Assembly: GCA_026874595.1 (NCBI GenBank)
Contig: CM049315.1
Span: 67,775,916-67,839,915 of the forward strand
DNA: 64,000 bases
Direction of reading: 5' to 3'
Origin: Sipunculus nudus
Lineage: Eukaryota; Annelida; Sipuncula; Golfingiida; Sipunculidae
Shown: positions 47,408 through 59,289 of the stretch, in pieces
Layout of the letters: each line of letters starts with the position of its first letter
How positions within the stretch are numbered: position 1 is the stretch's first letter
Position numbers and translations under genes: made by a program
The notes under the pieces: model-generated
The model's input: only the letters and a program-made list of their open reading frames with translations
Database searches by the model: none
What the model was told of the DNA's origin: nothing

Positions 47408-48987
47408 CTGATGAAGCAATTTTTTACTCTTCTATCACTGGAAGAGAACAGCCCCTGTCCTCATTTACAAGAGCAGCCTACAGAGAGCTTAAACCTCCAC
47501 ATGGGCCAAACATTTGGAACCAAAATATAACAAGTTTTAAAATTAAGTCTAGGTGATAACTATTATAAATACTAAATCAACTATTATATGGATTTATGAT
47601 ATTAGATAATATGTGCAAATCGTATCAATTATATGGGGACCCAAATGAACATGGAACAAGTAGTAATTACTCTTAATTATTAGCAGATAATTTGACATCG
47701 TTAATAATTACAATCTTTTTCCTTTCTACTTGCCTCCAACTATTGGGCTTCTTATTCACAAAGGTTTCCTTCTCATGATAATATTATTTTCGTAAATATT
47801 TGCGTATCTGAAACCCGCACAAACTAAAAGGCAACCACAGTATCAGGTGCAAATCTGTCACCTGTGACTTTTACTTTGACCAAAGGTTAGTTTTGGAGAA
47901 TTAGCAGCGTTGTATATCTAGTGCAAACATGGGCAGAAATAAAAGGTTTCTCATTTTTAGGAAAGTGTGAAAAAGTTAAATAATCAGACTGCAATGTCTG
48001 ATAATTAAAAGCTTGATCACAGCTTCACTGAGCACAAATGCTGCCAATAAGAACAAGCAAAGATTTGAAGAGTGATCTCAATTTGAGATAAAAAAATAAC
48101 TAGGGAGGAAGATGGGGTTTCCTTCCACAAACCCATGCTATGCATCTTATGCGGGTGGACTTTCTTAAGCACACAAGGACTTATGAAAATCCCTTAATGC
48201 TATAAATACAAGTATTTCATGAGTAGAGGTTGTGTTGATAATGCAGTGGGAGTGATAATCTTAATTAGGACAGTATCCTTGAACACCATTTGAATGAGAA
48301 ATAACACTAAAATTTAATGATTAATTCCTGCTAATTAGACTAATTATCCCACAATGCATGAAAAATATACTGATAACTATTAGAGTTATATTACAAACTA
48401 ATGAAAACATAACCTCCTTGCCTAATGGCTGAAATTACACTTGATTGGTTTTAACCTGCATTAAGATATTAGTTTACTGTTTTAAATATATTTATGAGAT
48501 GATATTTACCACAGACATAGGTAATCCTGTGATTTAATGAAACCATTCATTCTTGTGCCAAAAGATTTAAGTAATTTATCAGATTGCTAAGCTCATTATT
48601 TCTTTGATTAAACAAGGTGAATATTTTATATATTTAATCAGGTTAACTACACAATATTTAATAACAATATTTAATTAAGTTAATTACACATAAGTGGCTT
48701 ATCAAATCAGTCAGGTGTGGCATAAAAGTTCGAAGTTAACATTATGAGGATTAAAAAGGGAGGAATAGGGATATTTATTAATTGAATGCAGACAGAATGT
48801 AAGAAACAGAAAAGTCAGGCTTTGTAATGACTCAGAACTGAAAGGAATCAATTAACTGTTGATTGGCTGATTGCTGTCAGTGTTGTGCCATTTTAATTAA
48901 ATCTACTTCTGCATTTTTTTTTAATTTGTTTGCACCAAAAAGCTTATGGGTATGATGTCATCCATCAGCCATCAATGTTTCTCTCTT
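47408..48987. other. Intron-like AT-rich stretch
   Basis: It holds the old repeat near 47725-47840 and a minus open stretch near 48090-48170 (KVHPHKMHSMGLWKETPSSS) with a weak acceptor, not called. Confidence 0.35.
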
Positions 48988-49020
48988 ACTGCCTCCGCCA
49001 GGAGAGTATGCAATAATTCC

Positions 49021-49046
49021 TGTGTGTGTGTGTTTGTGTGTGTGTT
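49021..49046. repeat. (GT)n microsatellite, interrupted
   Basis: TG dinucleotide run with two TTT interruptions inside the partial family 3 copy that starts near 48991. Confidence 0.9.
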
Positions 49047-49289
49047 TGTTCACAACATAACTCATGCAATCATGAATGGAATCTGATGAAATTTTCAGGG
49101 CATTTCAGGAATGGGGCAAGGAAGAATAAGTTAGAGTTTGGTGTTGATACTCAAAGGGGACTGACAATGCAAGTCAATACAATAGGGCCTAAAAAAAATT
49201 CAATTTCTAGCCTAATTTTTCAGCTCAAATTTCAGATATAAACAGAATAAATACTTATGTATACATGCTGTGAAAATTCAACAGTTCTT

Positions 49290-50275
49290 ACAGGAACCAG
49301 GGGTCTCTACGCTCAGCTGTACTTGTCTACAAGGATATTCTGAAGACATTTTTCCAGAATGACGGTCCTGTGACCTTCATCTTTGACCATCAAAATGATT
49401 CTTACTTAAGTGGTGGGTCATTAACAAATCAAGTTTGAACCCAATCTGTCAAGCCAAAGCAGAATTATCATCCATAAACTAATTTGTGAAAGGATGGGCC
49501 CTGTAACCTTGACCTTTGACCCTATGACCCCAAATCAAAAAGAATCTTCCCCTTTCAGCAAGTGAGTAATATCTTGAAGATGGAAGGTTTGAGATGAAAA
49601 GTTTGGCTTGAAATGCATACACATTCCTTTTAAAGAAATGGGTCCTGTGACCTTGACCTTTGACCTTTGGACACCAAAATTAAAAGGGTTCTTACTTTAG
49701 TTGTGAGCCATATAAAAGTTAAGTTTGAAACCAATATGTCAAACTAAACTGGAGTTATCATCAGGAAACTAATTTGTAAACAGATGGCCCCTGTGACCAT
49801 GACCTTTGACCTTGTGACCCCAAATTAATTTTTGCTCTCCCGATACTGGCAAGTCAGCTAAATGTGCATGATGGAAAGTTTGGGATGAAAAGCTTGGCTT
49901 AAAATACAGCCATTGTCTTTTTAAAAAGAGAGTCTTGTGACCTTGACCTTTTACCTCATGACCCAAAAATCATACAGGTTCTTTCTTTATTGGTGGGCCA
50001 TTTGTAAATTGTGTTTGAAATCCATATATCGATCCAACCTGGAGTTATCATCTGGAAACAAATTTGTGTGGATGGATGGATTGACTTACAGACAGACAGG
50101 GTGATTACTACATAGGGCATCCACTTGTGATCAATAAACACATCAGGTTTTGGGACACTAGATGGAATCACAGCTGAGAAACTGACATGATTGTCAAAAA
50201 ATTGAAAAATATTCTTAAAAATATATAAAACAAGGGACCTATGGGTCACTGTGCTCAGCTGACGTTAACCTTGAA
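49290..50275. repeat. TGACCTTGACC-rich dispersed repeat with family 4 end
   Basis: About three tandem units of 280 bp related to the family 1 core (CTTGACCTTTGACC, TTGGCTTAAAAT, AACTGGAGTTATCATC). Near 50230 lies AACAAGGGACCTATGGGTCA, then CTGTGCTCAGCTGACG. This is the type of end in which a GACC...GGTC hairpin precedes CTTG-TT on the minus strand. The same end occurs at 55726-55755. Confidence 0.6.
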
Positions 50276-50619
50276 GGTAAAAATCTAAAATAATATTAAA
50301 TGGAGATAAAGTGTAAGAGGAAGAGGTAATAAAGGCCATGGTTGGTTTATATGATTGGTTTGTATTGATGAGCAAGAAATTGTTGCAAAAAAAATTTTGT
50401 GACCTGACCATGTGTTTCCTAATGTTGAAACTAAAGCATGTGAGCAGTTTGTGAAAAAATGATCTGTACTATTACCATGATCATTAGTTGGTTTTTCAAT
50501 TAACTGTTGACATTTCAGTAGTTTACACATTTGTTCAATTGAATCTATTTTTTTGTATAATATATATTATTAAATATATATGTATTTTTTTTATGAAATG
50601 TATACAGTTGAAATATAGC
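50276..50619. other. AT-rich, nothing recognised
   Basis: Flank of the TIR element; no exon or array. Confidence 0.4.
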
Positions 50620-52152
50620 TACCGTAGATCCGCGTTTTGCCGCCGCACGTCGTCTAATGGCCGCACCCCATGTTCGTAAAATATCTGGAAGGCTCCTTCA
50701 CTGGAGAAAAAAATTCCCAAAACCTTACTTAATGGCCGCACCACATTCTCATCACGTTCCATTGCCGGGTGAGGTATGGGAACACAACGAAAAAAGGTTC
50801 TTTCTTAAACGCTAGGCTGCAGCTAGGTACGCAGCGGTATGCTGATATGCGGTCAGGCATAACAGTTTTGGGAAACAGTTGCAACTGTGTATGTTGCTTG
50901 GCTAATTAATTAATTAAATTAATTGGTTAAATCGCCTGATCTATCCGATTAGAATAGATGACAATTTGTTCGGTTTATAACGACTCATCCAAGACGAATA
51001 CTAGTAGGGCCACGAAATTAATTTAACACATCACTGAATGCCGGAGAATCTTGCGCCTTTAACTTGGCTAATTAAAGTTCAATGAGACATCAAAGCATTG
51101 TATGGGACGACTGTAGTTTAAATATTATTTAGACATTATACATCGTCGGTCATTTAACAACAAAACATTAAATAAACGACACATTCGTCGGTGATCAGAA
51201 AACCTCGGGTTGTGCTGATCATAATATATGCAAAATGGTGTCCGAACCGGCAAAAGATGCCACATAAAATGATTACGGAACTAGCGGGCCTTGGTGTACC
51301 TTGCGCCTTTACCCTGGCTAATTAAACTTCAGTGGGACATCATAGCCAACGGTACTCTTTATGATGCTTTTATTTACACTCTATACAACGTCGGTCAATT
51401 AACAACCGTGACAAAACCTTTGTATAAGCGAATCCCGCGTCGAGCCTTTTCGGGTACTCCCAGGGTCCTGCTGATCATAATATATACACACTGGTGCCCG
51501 AACCGTCTGCTAGCAAAGTGTGCCATATTTAAAGATTACGGAACTAGCTGGTGAGGTTATGACATTTGAGCGCCATCTATTGACAATGTAATGAACGAAG
51601 AAGTATCTGAACGTGAGCGCAGGTTTAATTGCCGAAGAACGTATGGTCTTTGGTTATCTTTTGTTTAACAGTTTATTTGAAAAGAAATGATATGTTCAAG
51701 AAATATCTTAAAATAATGTTTTACCGATATTGCAGCCATACTCAAATATAGGTACAACCGTTAGTCTTGATAGAATGCATAATTTGGCGAGTGAATATCG
51801 ATCTTTTATCAATCATTGCGTGAAAATTGCCGTGGTTTATGACTGACTCAGAAAATTTTCATAATACATATAAGCCTGTTTAAAATATCAATTTTACATT
51901 TTATAAAATTAATAATGAATAAAATTAATATATAAATATGCAGTATCATAACATGTACGTTCTCAGTATTCACTTCTTCCTCAGCCTATTATCGCCCATT
52001 GCGCCTCGGCGGGCCGTCTAGTCACTTGTACATGTTTGAATCTAGCCTAACCTGCGTTTTAAAGCCGCATCCCTTGTCGAGAAATATTAGTCAGGATTTT
52101 TGGCTGTAAGTCTTATTTTATGGCCGCGGCGGCAAAACGCGGATCTACGGTA
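50620..52152. mobile_element. TA-flanked DNA transposon with perfect 27-bp TIRs, non-autonomous
   Basis: The left end 50620-50646 and right end 52126-52152 are exact reverse complements (TACCGTAGATCCGCGTTTTG then CCGCCGC, outer TA included). TA at both edges fits Tc1/mariner/pogo-like insertion. The 1533-bp body is GC-richer than its surroundings and carries an internal tandem duplication with 250-bp offset (51051 against 51301, TTGCGCCTTTA). Only short ORFs exist (the longest runs from 51291), so no transposase is encoded. Perfect ends suggest a young insertion or strong constraint. Confidence 0.82.
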
Positions 52153-52377
52153 ATTAACAACATAAAACAGGGCAAACAAAGCCTGATCTCAAATTCTGCT
52201 GAGGCAGGAAAATAATGAACAAATCTTTGTATTAAATCCTCATTTTTTTATCACATCAATTATTTTCTAGTTTTATTGGGGTGGTGATATGAGAATAACT
52301 GTACCCTGTCACAGCAGGGGACCTCCCCCAGTGACTGTAACAAATCAGAAACCCTGGCATAGCTGACTTTCAGTGAC
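52153..52377. other. Intron-like
   Basis: Nothing recognised between the TIR element and the exon candidate at 52378. Confidence 0.4.
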
Positions 52378-52442
52378 CTGGAGTGGGACCCTGCATCTGT
52401 AATCATAGCAAGTGACTACCGGTACAGAAACCATTTGAAAAG
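52378..52442 (-). CDS. Internal exon of unrecognised minus-strand gene
   Basis: A strong acceptor (GGCCATTTTCTCTTAG|CT) and an acceptable donor (CTCCAG|GTCACT) bound 65 bp. Two bases in, 21 codons, codon boundary out. The peptide is FQMVSVPVVTCYDYRCRVPL and Gln; the other two frames contain stops. The start phase matches the single base left by 59114-59187 in its preferred frame. The two Cys suggest an extracellular or metal-binding context, but no family is recognised. Confidence 0.42.
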
Positions 52443-53284
52443 CTAAGAGAAAATGGCCCAGCTTAAATGAACCTCTGTAAATTATAGAATAATGGACATG
52501 AGCTAAAGCATATGGACTGTGTAATAAATGAAACCTTTGGCCTGAAACCATTTAGTGATGCACCAAGGGAAAAAATGGGCCTACGGTAAGTGTCATATAA
52601 AAGTTCCATTTCATAAACAAATAATGTGTGAAGGTAATAAAGTTTTCAAAAGTTAAATATATGGCCATATGAGTTAAAAATTAATCCCACAAAGTTTGAC
52701 CAATATTCCTAATTTTAAAAACTAGGTTTAACAGTGTTATTCACACCTAGGCCCCGCCAATTTTAAGAGATATGAATGAAATGCTACCAAGTATTTATAT
52801 CTTTTTAAATCTTGTCAGTTAGCACTTACATTAGGTCCTTATATTTTACCATATTTGAATATTAGGATTAAATTCCAGAAAATTTTGTTCTTTAAAAAAA
52901 TCAAAATTGTCCAAGTCTCGACAAAAAGAATTTTTTTAACATAAAAATTTTAAGCTTTGTCTTGTATATTAGTCCTATGTTTCGAAGCGGTGGGTCAGGG
53001 AGGGGTCTCTGTTGTTACTGTTCATCGCTGAAAAAATGTGAAATTATAAGATTCATCTTGTTTAGAGTACACGTCTATCAACAGAATGGGGTGGGGGGGG
53101 GGGGGGGGGAGAAAGGCTCCCTGTGGTATTTATGCTGGCAGCCTGATCAAGCTCAACAAGAGAGAGGGCTTGCCTGAGTGATGGGATTACATAATAGCCT
53201 GGGGAGCATTGAGAGTTGCACTGAATGACCTACGATGACCTCAGTGGACTGCTTGACAATGTAAGGGAATACAACAAGAGCCTC
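52443..53284. other. AT-rich with a G17 tract at 53093-53109
   Basis: No exon or element end other than the poly-G tract. Confidence 0.45.
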
Positions 53285-54455
53285 CAAACAAAATAAATCA
53301 CCAGCCTAATTTTGCAGCTTTTATTTTCAAATTTCAGATTTTAACAGATTAAATCCTTATGTGTACATGCTGTGAAAATAACATCCACAGTACTAACAGG
53401 AAAAAATTGTGCCGTGGCCAAAGTTGGGCAAAATTTAAGGTACTGATTTTATATTTATGCTAATAACTTAAAAAAATGCATTTTTCAGATCTAATTTTTC
53501 GGTATACAATTGAATCTTAATTAAATGATGTTATATTCCTGAAAAAAAGTCTCAGCCATTCTTATTTTAAGTGAGTAAATATATATCCTGATTTTTTACA
53601 AGGTGCATTATGTTTGGGCCTGTAACTTCAACAAATTATGCAATACTGACCGAAATTTTGGTATGTACATAGGAAATGTATGGAAGAATATGAATATTTA
53701 CAATTACATCTACCAGGTAAACAAAAGTAGGGTCATGATGCTAGAAAATACAAATACATTAAGGCTTCTAAAAAACTTCAATAGCTAGACTAATTTTTAA
53801 GCTTATACTTTCAAATTCAAAATTCATCAGATTAAATCCACATGTAAACTGGCTGTGAAAATTAAATCAAATGTACTTATAAGAAAAAAACGTGACATGG
53901 TCAATTTAGGCAATTTTAAGGTACCTTTTTTTTTTATTTTTGCTAATATTTTAAAAAATTTAACAGATTTTGATCTAATTTTGGGTATACAATTTAATTT
54001 TGATTGATTAAAGATATATTACTGGAAAAAAGTCCATAGCTTTAAAATGTTTTGTTTTAAGTGATCAAATATCTTTCCTGATTTTTTCCAAAATGCATTA
54101 TGTTTAGGTCCATAACTTTTTTAAATTATATAATACAGACCTTATTTCTGGCATGTACATAGGAACTATATAGAGGAATATTTATGGTAAATATGAGGAA
54201 AAACAGATGAGTAGTTTCAATATTAGGCAGTCCTGAAGTGTGAAAATAGGTTTTTAATAAAAAATTGAGGTTTTTCCTTAATTTCTCAAAGGAACGAAGT
54301 CGCAAAGACCCAGTTTTCGGCTTGGTAGGAGATCTTGGGGACATCTAACATTATGCTGAATTTTGGATTCCTAGGTCTTACGGTTTCAAAACGTGCCACA
54401 TCTACGGACGGACAGACAGACAGACGGACGGACAACGGACAATGGACCACGACTA
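53285..54455. repeat. Dispersed repeat family R, two tandem copies
   Basis: Units of 500-600 bp share GTGAAAATTAAATCAA, TTGGGCAAAATTTAAGGTAC, TGCATTATGTTTGGG and AATATTTATGGTAAATATGA. The second unit ends with a GACAGACAGACGGACGGACA tail and GACTATAGCTCAG. Further copies lie at 54823-54852 plus 55692-55725, 59290-59880, 59990-60660 and 60660-61197. Confidence 0.75.
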
Positions 54456-54477
54456 TAGCTCAGAAGTGGCACCACCA

Positions 54478-54822
54478 CTTTTTGGGAACTGACCAAAAAA
54501 GTCATGGTCAATATTCAAGGCAAGTTTCATGACAATCCATGCATTTATTATCAAGATATTTGAGGTATTGTATCAAATTTTTTATTATTCTGAGAAGTAG
54601 TTCCAAGCCCCATAGCTTGGAGGATATAGGTCGCAGTGACCTAATTTCAGGTTTCCAAGGAGATTTTTTATTGACCCACCTTGGATTTTGACTAATAAGT
54701 TTCTAAGACCAGCAGTTAAGATTTGTGCCCTGCTAACAGGTGACCGGAAGGCTGGACGGCATACGGACAAAGTGCCATTCCTTAACCTCAGTAGACTTAC
54801 AGTCAGCTGAGCTAAAAAATGA
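54478..54822. repeat. Dispersed repeat related to 23215-23545
   Basis: Contains GGGAACTGACCAAAAAAGTC, CAATCCATGCATT, ATAGGTC-CAGTGACC and a terminal GACTTACAGTCAGCTGAGCT, parallel to the right part of 22740-23545. Confidence 0.65.
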
Positions 54823-54852
54823 GCCATGGTCAAGGTAGGGCAAAATTCAAGG

Positions 54853-55691
54853 TGTCAGGGGTTGCCGACTTGCAGGTTCTCTCGTCAAACTCGAACTCAA
54901 GGCAGACATTATAAGACGTTCTTTAATCAATATATCAAAGACGTACAGGTTCGCACCATGCACATAGGCTAAAAATATATCAAAACAGCAGGCTACTGGA
55001 GACTTCACTCGAGACCTGAGACCTGAGACTTGACACTCTTTTCAGTGCCATCCCAGTATACTTATACATTCTACAGGCGTGAGTGAGGACCTTAACGAAA
55101 CAGGGGTTGCAAGGCTGGTGCTGATATCGCTATCTGGTCCAGTTAGAGTAAAAGTGTGTTTCTTGTTAACACTTATAATGAATATAATACAAAGAATACT
55201 TTACGATCAACAATAAATATTACCTTGCCGGATAGCTCACCGCACACTTAATCAGTGATACTAATTGTGACGTAATCATGAATTAGGGTTAACTAGTAAT
55301 GAGAAATAAACTTAGATTATAACATGTGGATTTTAATTTATCAACTGGAAAATTATTAATAACTGGCAAATTAAATAACGTAAGGTATCTTGGCATATAT
55401 GTACATAAAGAGAAGGAGCCCACCTGATACACTATTATTCTAAGAAATATGAATTAGGACCTGCTTGCAAATAAGAAATATACTTGAACAGAAAACACTT
55501 TCTCTCCATATGTATATATCCATATGGGATATTGAGCAGGGGTCGAGGGGAAGCCATCAGCCTAATTGCGCAGACGCTGGGCTTGGTGGCCTCTTACGCA
55601 ATCAGGCCGCAGAGACCAGAACTAATAGTTAACGGCTGGACATCAGTGTTCGCCTAGACCTCATATATGTATAAGTGTGTACTCTGTAACA
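54853..55691 (-). mobile_element. Solo LTR with AAGG target-site duplication
   Basis: An 839-bp insertion splits a family R repeat. The host sequence GGGCAAAATTCAAGG is followed by TGTCAGG, and the host resumes after TGTAACA with AAGGTACAG. Removing the insert and one AAGG restores the sequence seen at 59401 and 53433. TG...CA ends and a 4-bp duplication fit an LTR retrotransposon. On the minus strand a TATAAG box (plus 55071-55076) precedes ATTAAA (54922-54927), in promoter-to-poly(A) order. No internal domain is present. Confidence 0.8.
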
Positions 55692-56105
55692 AAGGTACAG
55701 ATTTTATTTTTATGCTAACAACTTAAACAAGGGACCTATGGGTCACGGCGCTCAGCTGTTATATGTGGAAAAAAAAAATGATTTAGAAATGAGGCACATG
55801 CTGGTTTTGTGTGGTAATAAATATAAGCTGTATTATGAGTTGTTGTTGTTTAGCTTATGTATGATTTTGATAGTACCTTTAGAGACAGGGAAGAGGATTG
55901 ATTTCATTTATTTTATTAACAAATGGAGTACTATTGTCACACAGATTTTGACTTGGCCGTATAACTTATAAGCAGAACATATAATATATGAGTTTATTTA
56001 TTTAAAAAAAATTACAAATATTGTCCCAAATATAATTTTTATTAAAAATAATAAGAGAATCATATGATTTTTTAAAAGGAAATATAACTGAAATGATTAT
56101 TAAAA

Positions 56106-58412
56106 CTAGATATTTCTTGGCACCGCAGGTGCCATAGTATCGCCAGACAATTAATACCCCCCCCCCCTTTAAGAATAGGCCCCACATCTTCAGCAACAAT
56201 TAATATCAGACCACACTCATAGAAAAGGTCATTCTCATAGAAAAGGTCATGATCCAAATTTCAATATACATCATCCCCTAACCCATGTCTATGTATATGC
56301 AAGAAATCTGTCCATTAGTTTTTGACTTATAATGCTCACAGTACTGTTAAGTGGCAATGATGGGGTATTAAACGGCACGAAAACAAGTAAAAGAATAACA
56401 GGTGGCACCACCTGTTTCCAGTACATGACAACACTATCCAAGATCTTCGTTCAAGTTGATTTTTGGACCAATCAATGCATCCCTTATTGAGAAATTAATG
56501 ATTTTGTGTGATTTTCACCATATATGGCAATATTCAAGGTCAAGGCCACTCATTGGAAAGGTCATGACCCCTATTCAAATAAACATTATCCTATAACCTA
56601 TATCCATGTATATGCATATTATGAAAGAAATTTGTCCATTAGTTTTTGACTTAAAATGCTCACAGTAATGATAAATGGCAATGATGGGGTATTAAACGGC
56701 ACAAAACAAGTAAAAGAATAACAGGTGGTGCCACCTGTTTCCGGTACATGACAATACTTTCCAAGAACATTGAACATGTTGATTTTTGGACCAATGCATG
56801 CATGCCTTATTGAGATATTAATGATTTTGTGTCATTTTCACCATATATGGCAATATTCAAGGTCAAGGCCACTCTAATAGGAAAGGTCATGACTCCAATT
56901 TATATATACATTATCCCATAACCCATGTCTATGTATATGCATAATATGAAAGAAATCTGTCCATTAGTTTTTGACTTATAATGCTCACAGGTTATAAATG
57001 TACTGTTAAGTGGCAATGATGGGGTATTAAACGGCACGAAAACAAGTAAAAGAATAACAGGTGGCCCACCTGTTTCCGGCACATGACATTACTATCCAAG
57101 ATCTTCGGTCAAGTTGATTTTTGGACCAATGCATGCATCCCTTATTGAGAAATTAATGATTTTGTGTGATTTTCACCATATATGGCAATATTCAAGGTCA
57201 AGGCCACTCATTGGAAAGGTCATGACCCCTATTCAAATAAACATTATCCTATAACCCATATCCATGTATATGCATAATATGAAAGAAATTTGTCCATTAG
57301 TTTTTGACTTATAATGCTCACAGTACTGATAAATGGCAATGATGGGGTATTAAACGGCACAAAACAAGTGAAAGAATAACAGGTGGTGCCACCTGTTTCC
57401 GGTACATGACAATACTTTCCAAGAACATTGAACATGTTGATTTTTGGACCAATGCATGCATCCCTTATTGAGATATTAATGATTTTGTGTAATTTTTACC
57501 ATATATGGCAATATTCAAGGTCAAGGCCACTCTAATAGGAAAGGTCATGACCCCAATTAATATATACATCATCCCATAACCCATGTCTATGTATATGCAT
57601 AATATGAAAGAAATCTGTCCATTAGTTTTTGACTTATAATGCTCACAGGTTATAAATGTACTGTTAAGTGGCAATGATGGGGTATTAAACGGCACAAAAA
57701 CAAGTAAAAGAATAACAGGTGGCGCCATCTGTTTCCGGTACATGACATGACTATCCAAGATCTACCGTCAAGTTGATTTTTGGACCAATCCATGCATCCC
57801 TTATTGAGAAATTAATGATTTTGTGTGATTTTTACCATATATGGCAATATTCAAGGTCAAGGCCACTCTCATGGAAAAAGGTCATGACCCCAATTTAAAT
57901 AAACATCATCCCATAACCCATATCTATGTATTTGCATAATATGAAAGAAATCTGTCCATTAGTTTTTTTACTTATAATGCTCACAGTACTGTCAAGTAGC
58001 AATTTTGGGGGTATTAAACGGCACGAAAACAAGGAAAGAATAATAGGTGGCGCCACCAGTTTCTGGAACATGACAACCCTATCCATGATCTTCGATCAAC
58101 TTGATTTGGGGATCAATCCATGCAAGATTTCTTGAGATATTTAAGAATTTGTGTGATTTTCCCCAAAATTGAACCTATTCAAGGTCAAGGTCACTCTCCT
58201 AGTTGAGGTCATGACCTCATTTTAAATAGGCGTCGTCCTCTCACCCATATCTATACATATACCAAGTTTGGTAAAGATCCGTGAAATATTTTTTGAGTTA
58301 TTGTGTCCAAAAGAAATCTCTGCGGTGGCGGCGGCGGTGGCGGCGGCGGTGGCGGCGGCGGTGCGACCGTGGCTAAACCATAGTATCTCCAGACTATGTC
58401 TGGCGATACAAT
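56106..58412 (-). mobile_element. Helitron-like element, family 1, copy 4
   Basis: Left edge: CTAG (56106-56109), then hairpin TGGCACC-GCA-GGTGCCA (56118-56134), then GTATCGCCAGACA and a C tract. Right edge: TATCTCCAGACTATGTCTGG then CGATACAATAATA. The core has six units alternating near 322 and 336 bp (56397, 56720, 57056, 57377, 57714, 58033), so the real period is a dimer of about 658 bp. Each unit starts at an AGGTGGC(A/G)CCACC motif. A CGG/TGG tract lies at 58322-58363. Confidence 0.7.
58322..58363. repeat. (CGG/TGG)n microsatellite
   Basis: Interrupted CGG tract at the position conserved among family 1 copies. Confidence 0.9.
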
Positions 58413-59113
58413 AATATTAAAGAATATATTCATGAATGCATCCATGAATACATTTTGAAAGTATTTGCACTGGTATTCATATACTTTCATTTTTACCTGA
58501 ATTACCATTCTTTATGCAAGAAATTTTATAATGGAGTACATATTCATATTTGTATTTAAAGACAATTGCGAAGTATTCACACCATGTCTGGTATTTATTC
58601 AGTTTTCACCAATGAAGTTGAGAATCCAGAATATACAAAATTCACACATTTAAATAATGATCATAAGTACCTAGTTTTAGAGCTTTTATTTATATTAAAA
58701 AAAAAATTAATGTAATATATTCATTTTGGACTAATTTCACATCAATGTACACACTAGACACAGTAGGAATCTAGATTAATATTATTAACTGCATCTTTGT
58801 CTATCATTAATTTCCTTCATATGATCCCTAATAATTAGTAATGAATAATATGATTTACTATTTTATCATTAAAATTGAACTGAAAAATACCATAGGTGAC
58901 TGCATGGTGTTATTTGGAATACGTGACATTCTACCCATTGATACAAGATTCTTATATCATCAGTAACTGCAAGTTAATTTCCTGTTATTATAAACTAACA
59001 AATTCCTTTTCTATTTTTCTTTAACTTGTTATTAAAAACCAATAAAAATTTATTAATTTATTGTTTATTGTTATGTTGTTGGTTAAAACTACTAGATGAG
59101 TTGGGTTGGACAC
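58413..59113. other. AT-rich, nothing recognised
   Basis: No exon, array or element end. Confidence 0.4.
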
Positions 59114-59187
59114 CTGGATCAACTGTGGCTGGCCATAAGCTGCCTGGCTGCCCCGATGCATGCCTCTCCTCAAGCATGCATAATTTG
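59114..59187 (-). CDS. Internal exon of unrecognised minus-strand gene
   Basis: An excellent acceptor (GACCTTGTTGAACTTTCAG|C) and a good donor (GATCCAG|GTGTCC) bound 74 bp. Preferred frame: one base in, KLCMLEERHASGQPGSLWPA and TVDP, one base out. This joins 62616-62714 (two bases left) to 52378-52442 (two bases in). A second frame with two leading bases is also open, so the frame depends on whether the exon at 61456-61547 is included in the same transcript. Confidence 0.45.
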
Positions 59188-59289
59188 CTGAAAGTTCAAC
59201 AAGGTCAACTCACAGGTGACTTAAGAGGGGCTGGAGAGAGCCAAGGTCTGACATGGTCTCATAAAAACATTAATAAAAGCCACAATTTT

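Noticed and set aside
58251-58508. Minus frame with a poly-proline run
   Set aside because: Translation of the CGG tract in a Helitron-like element.
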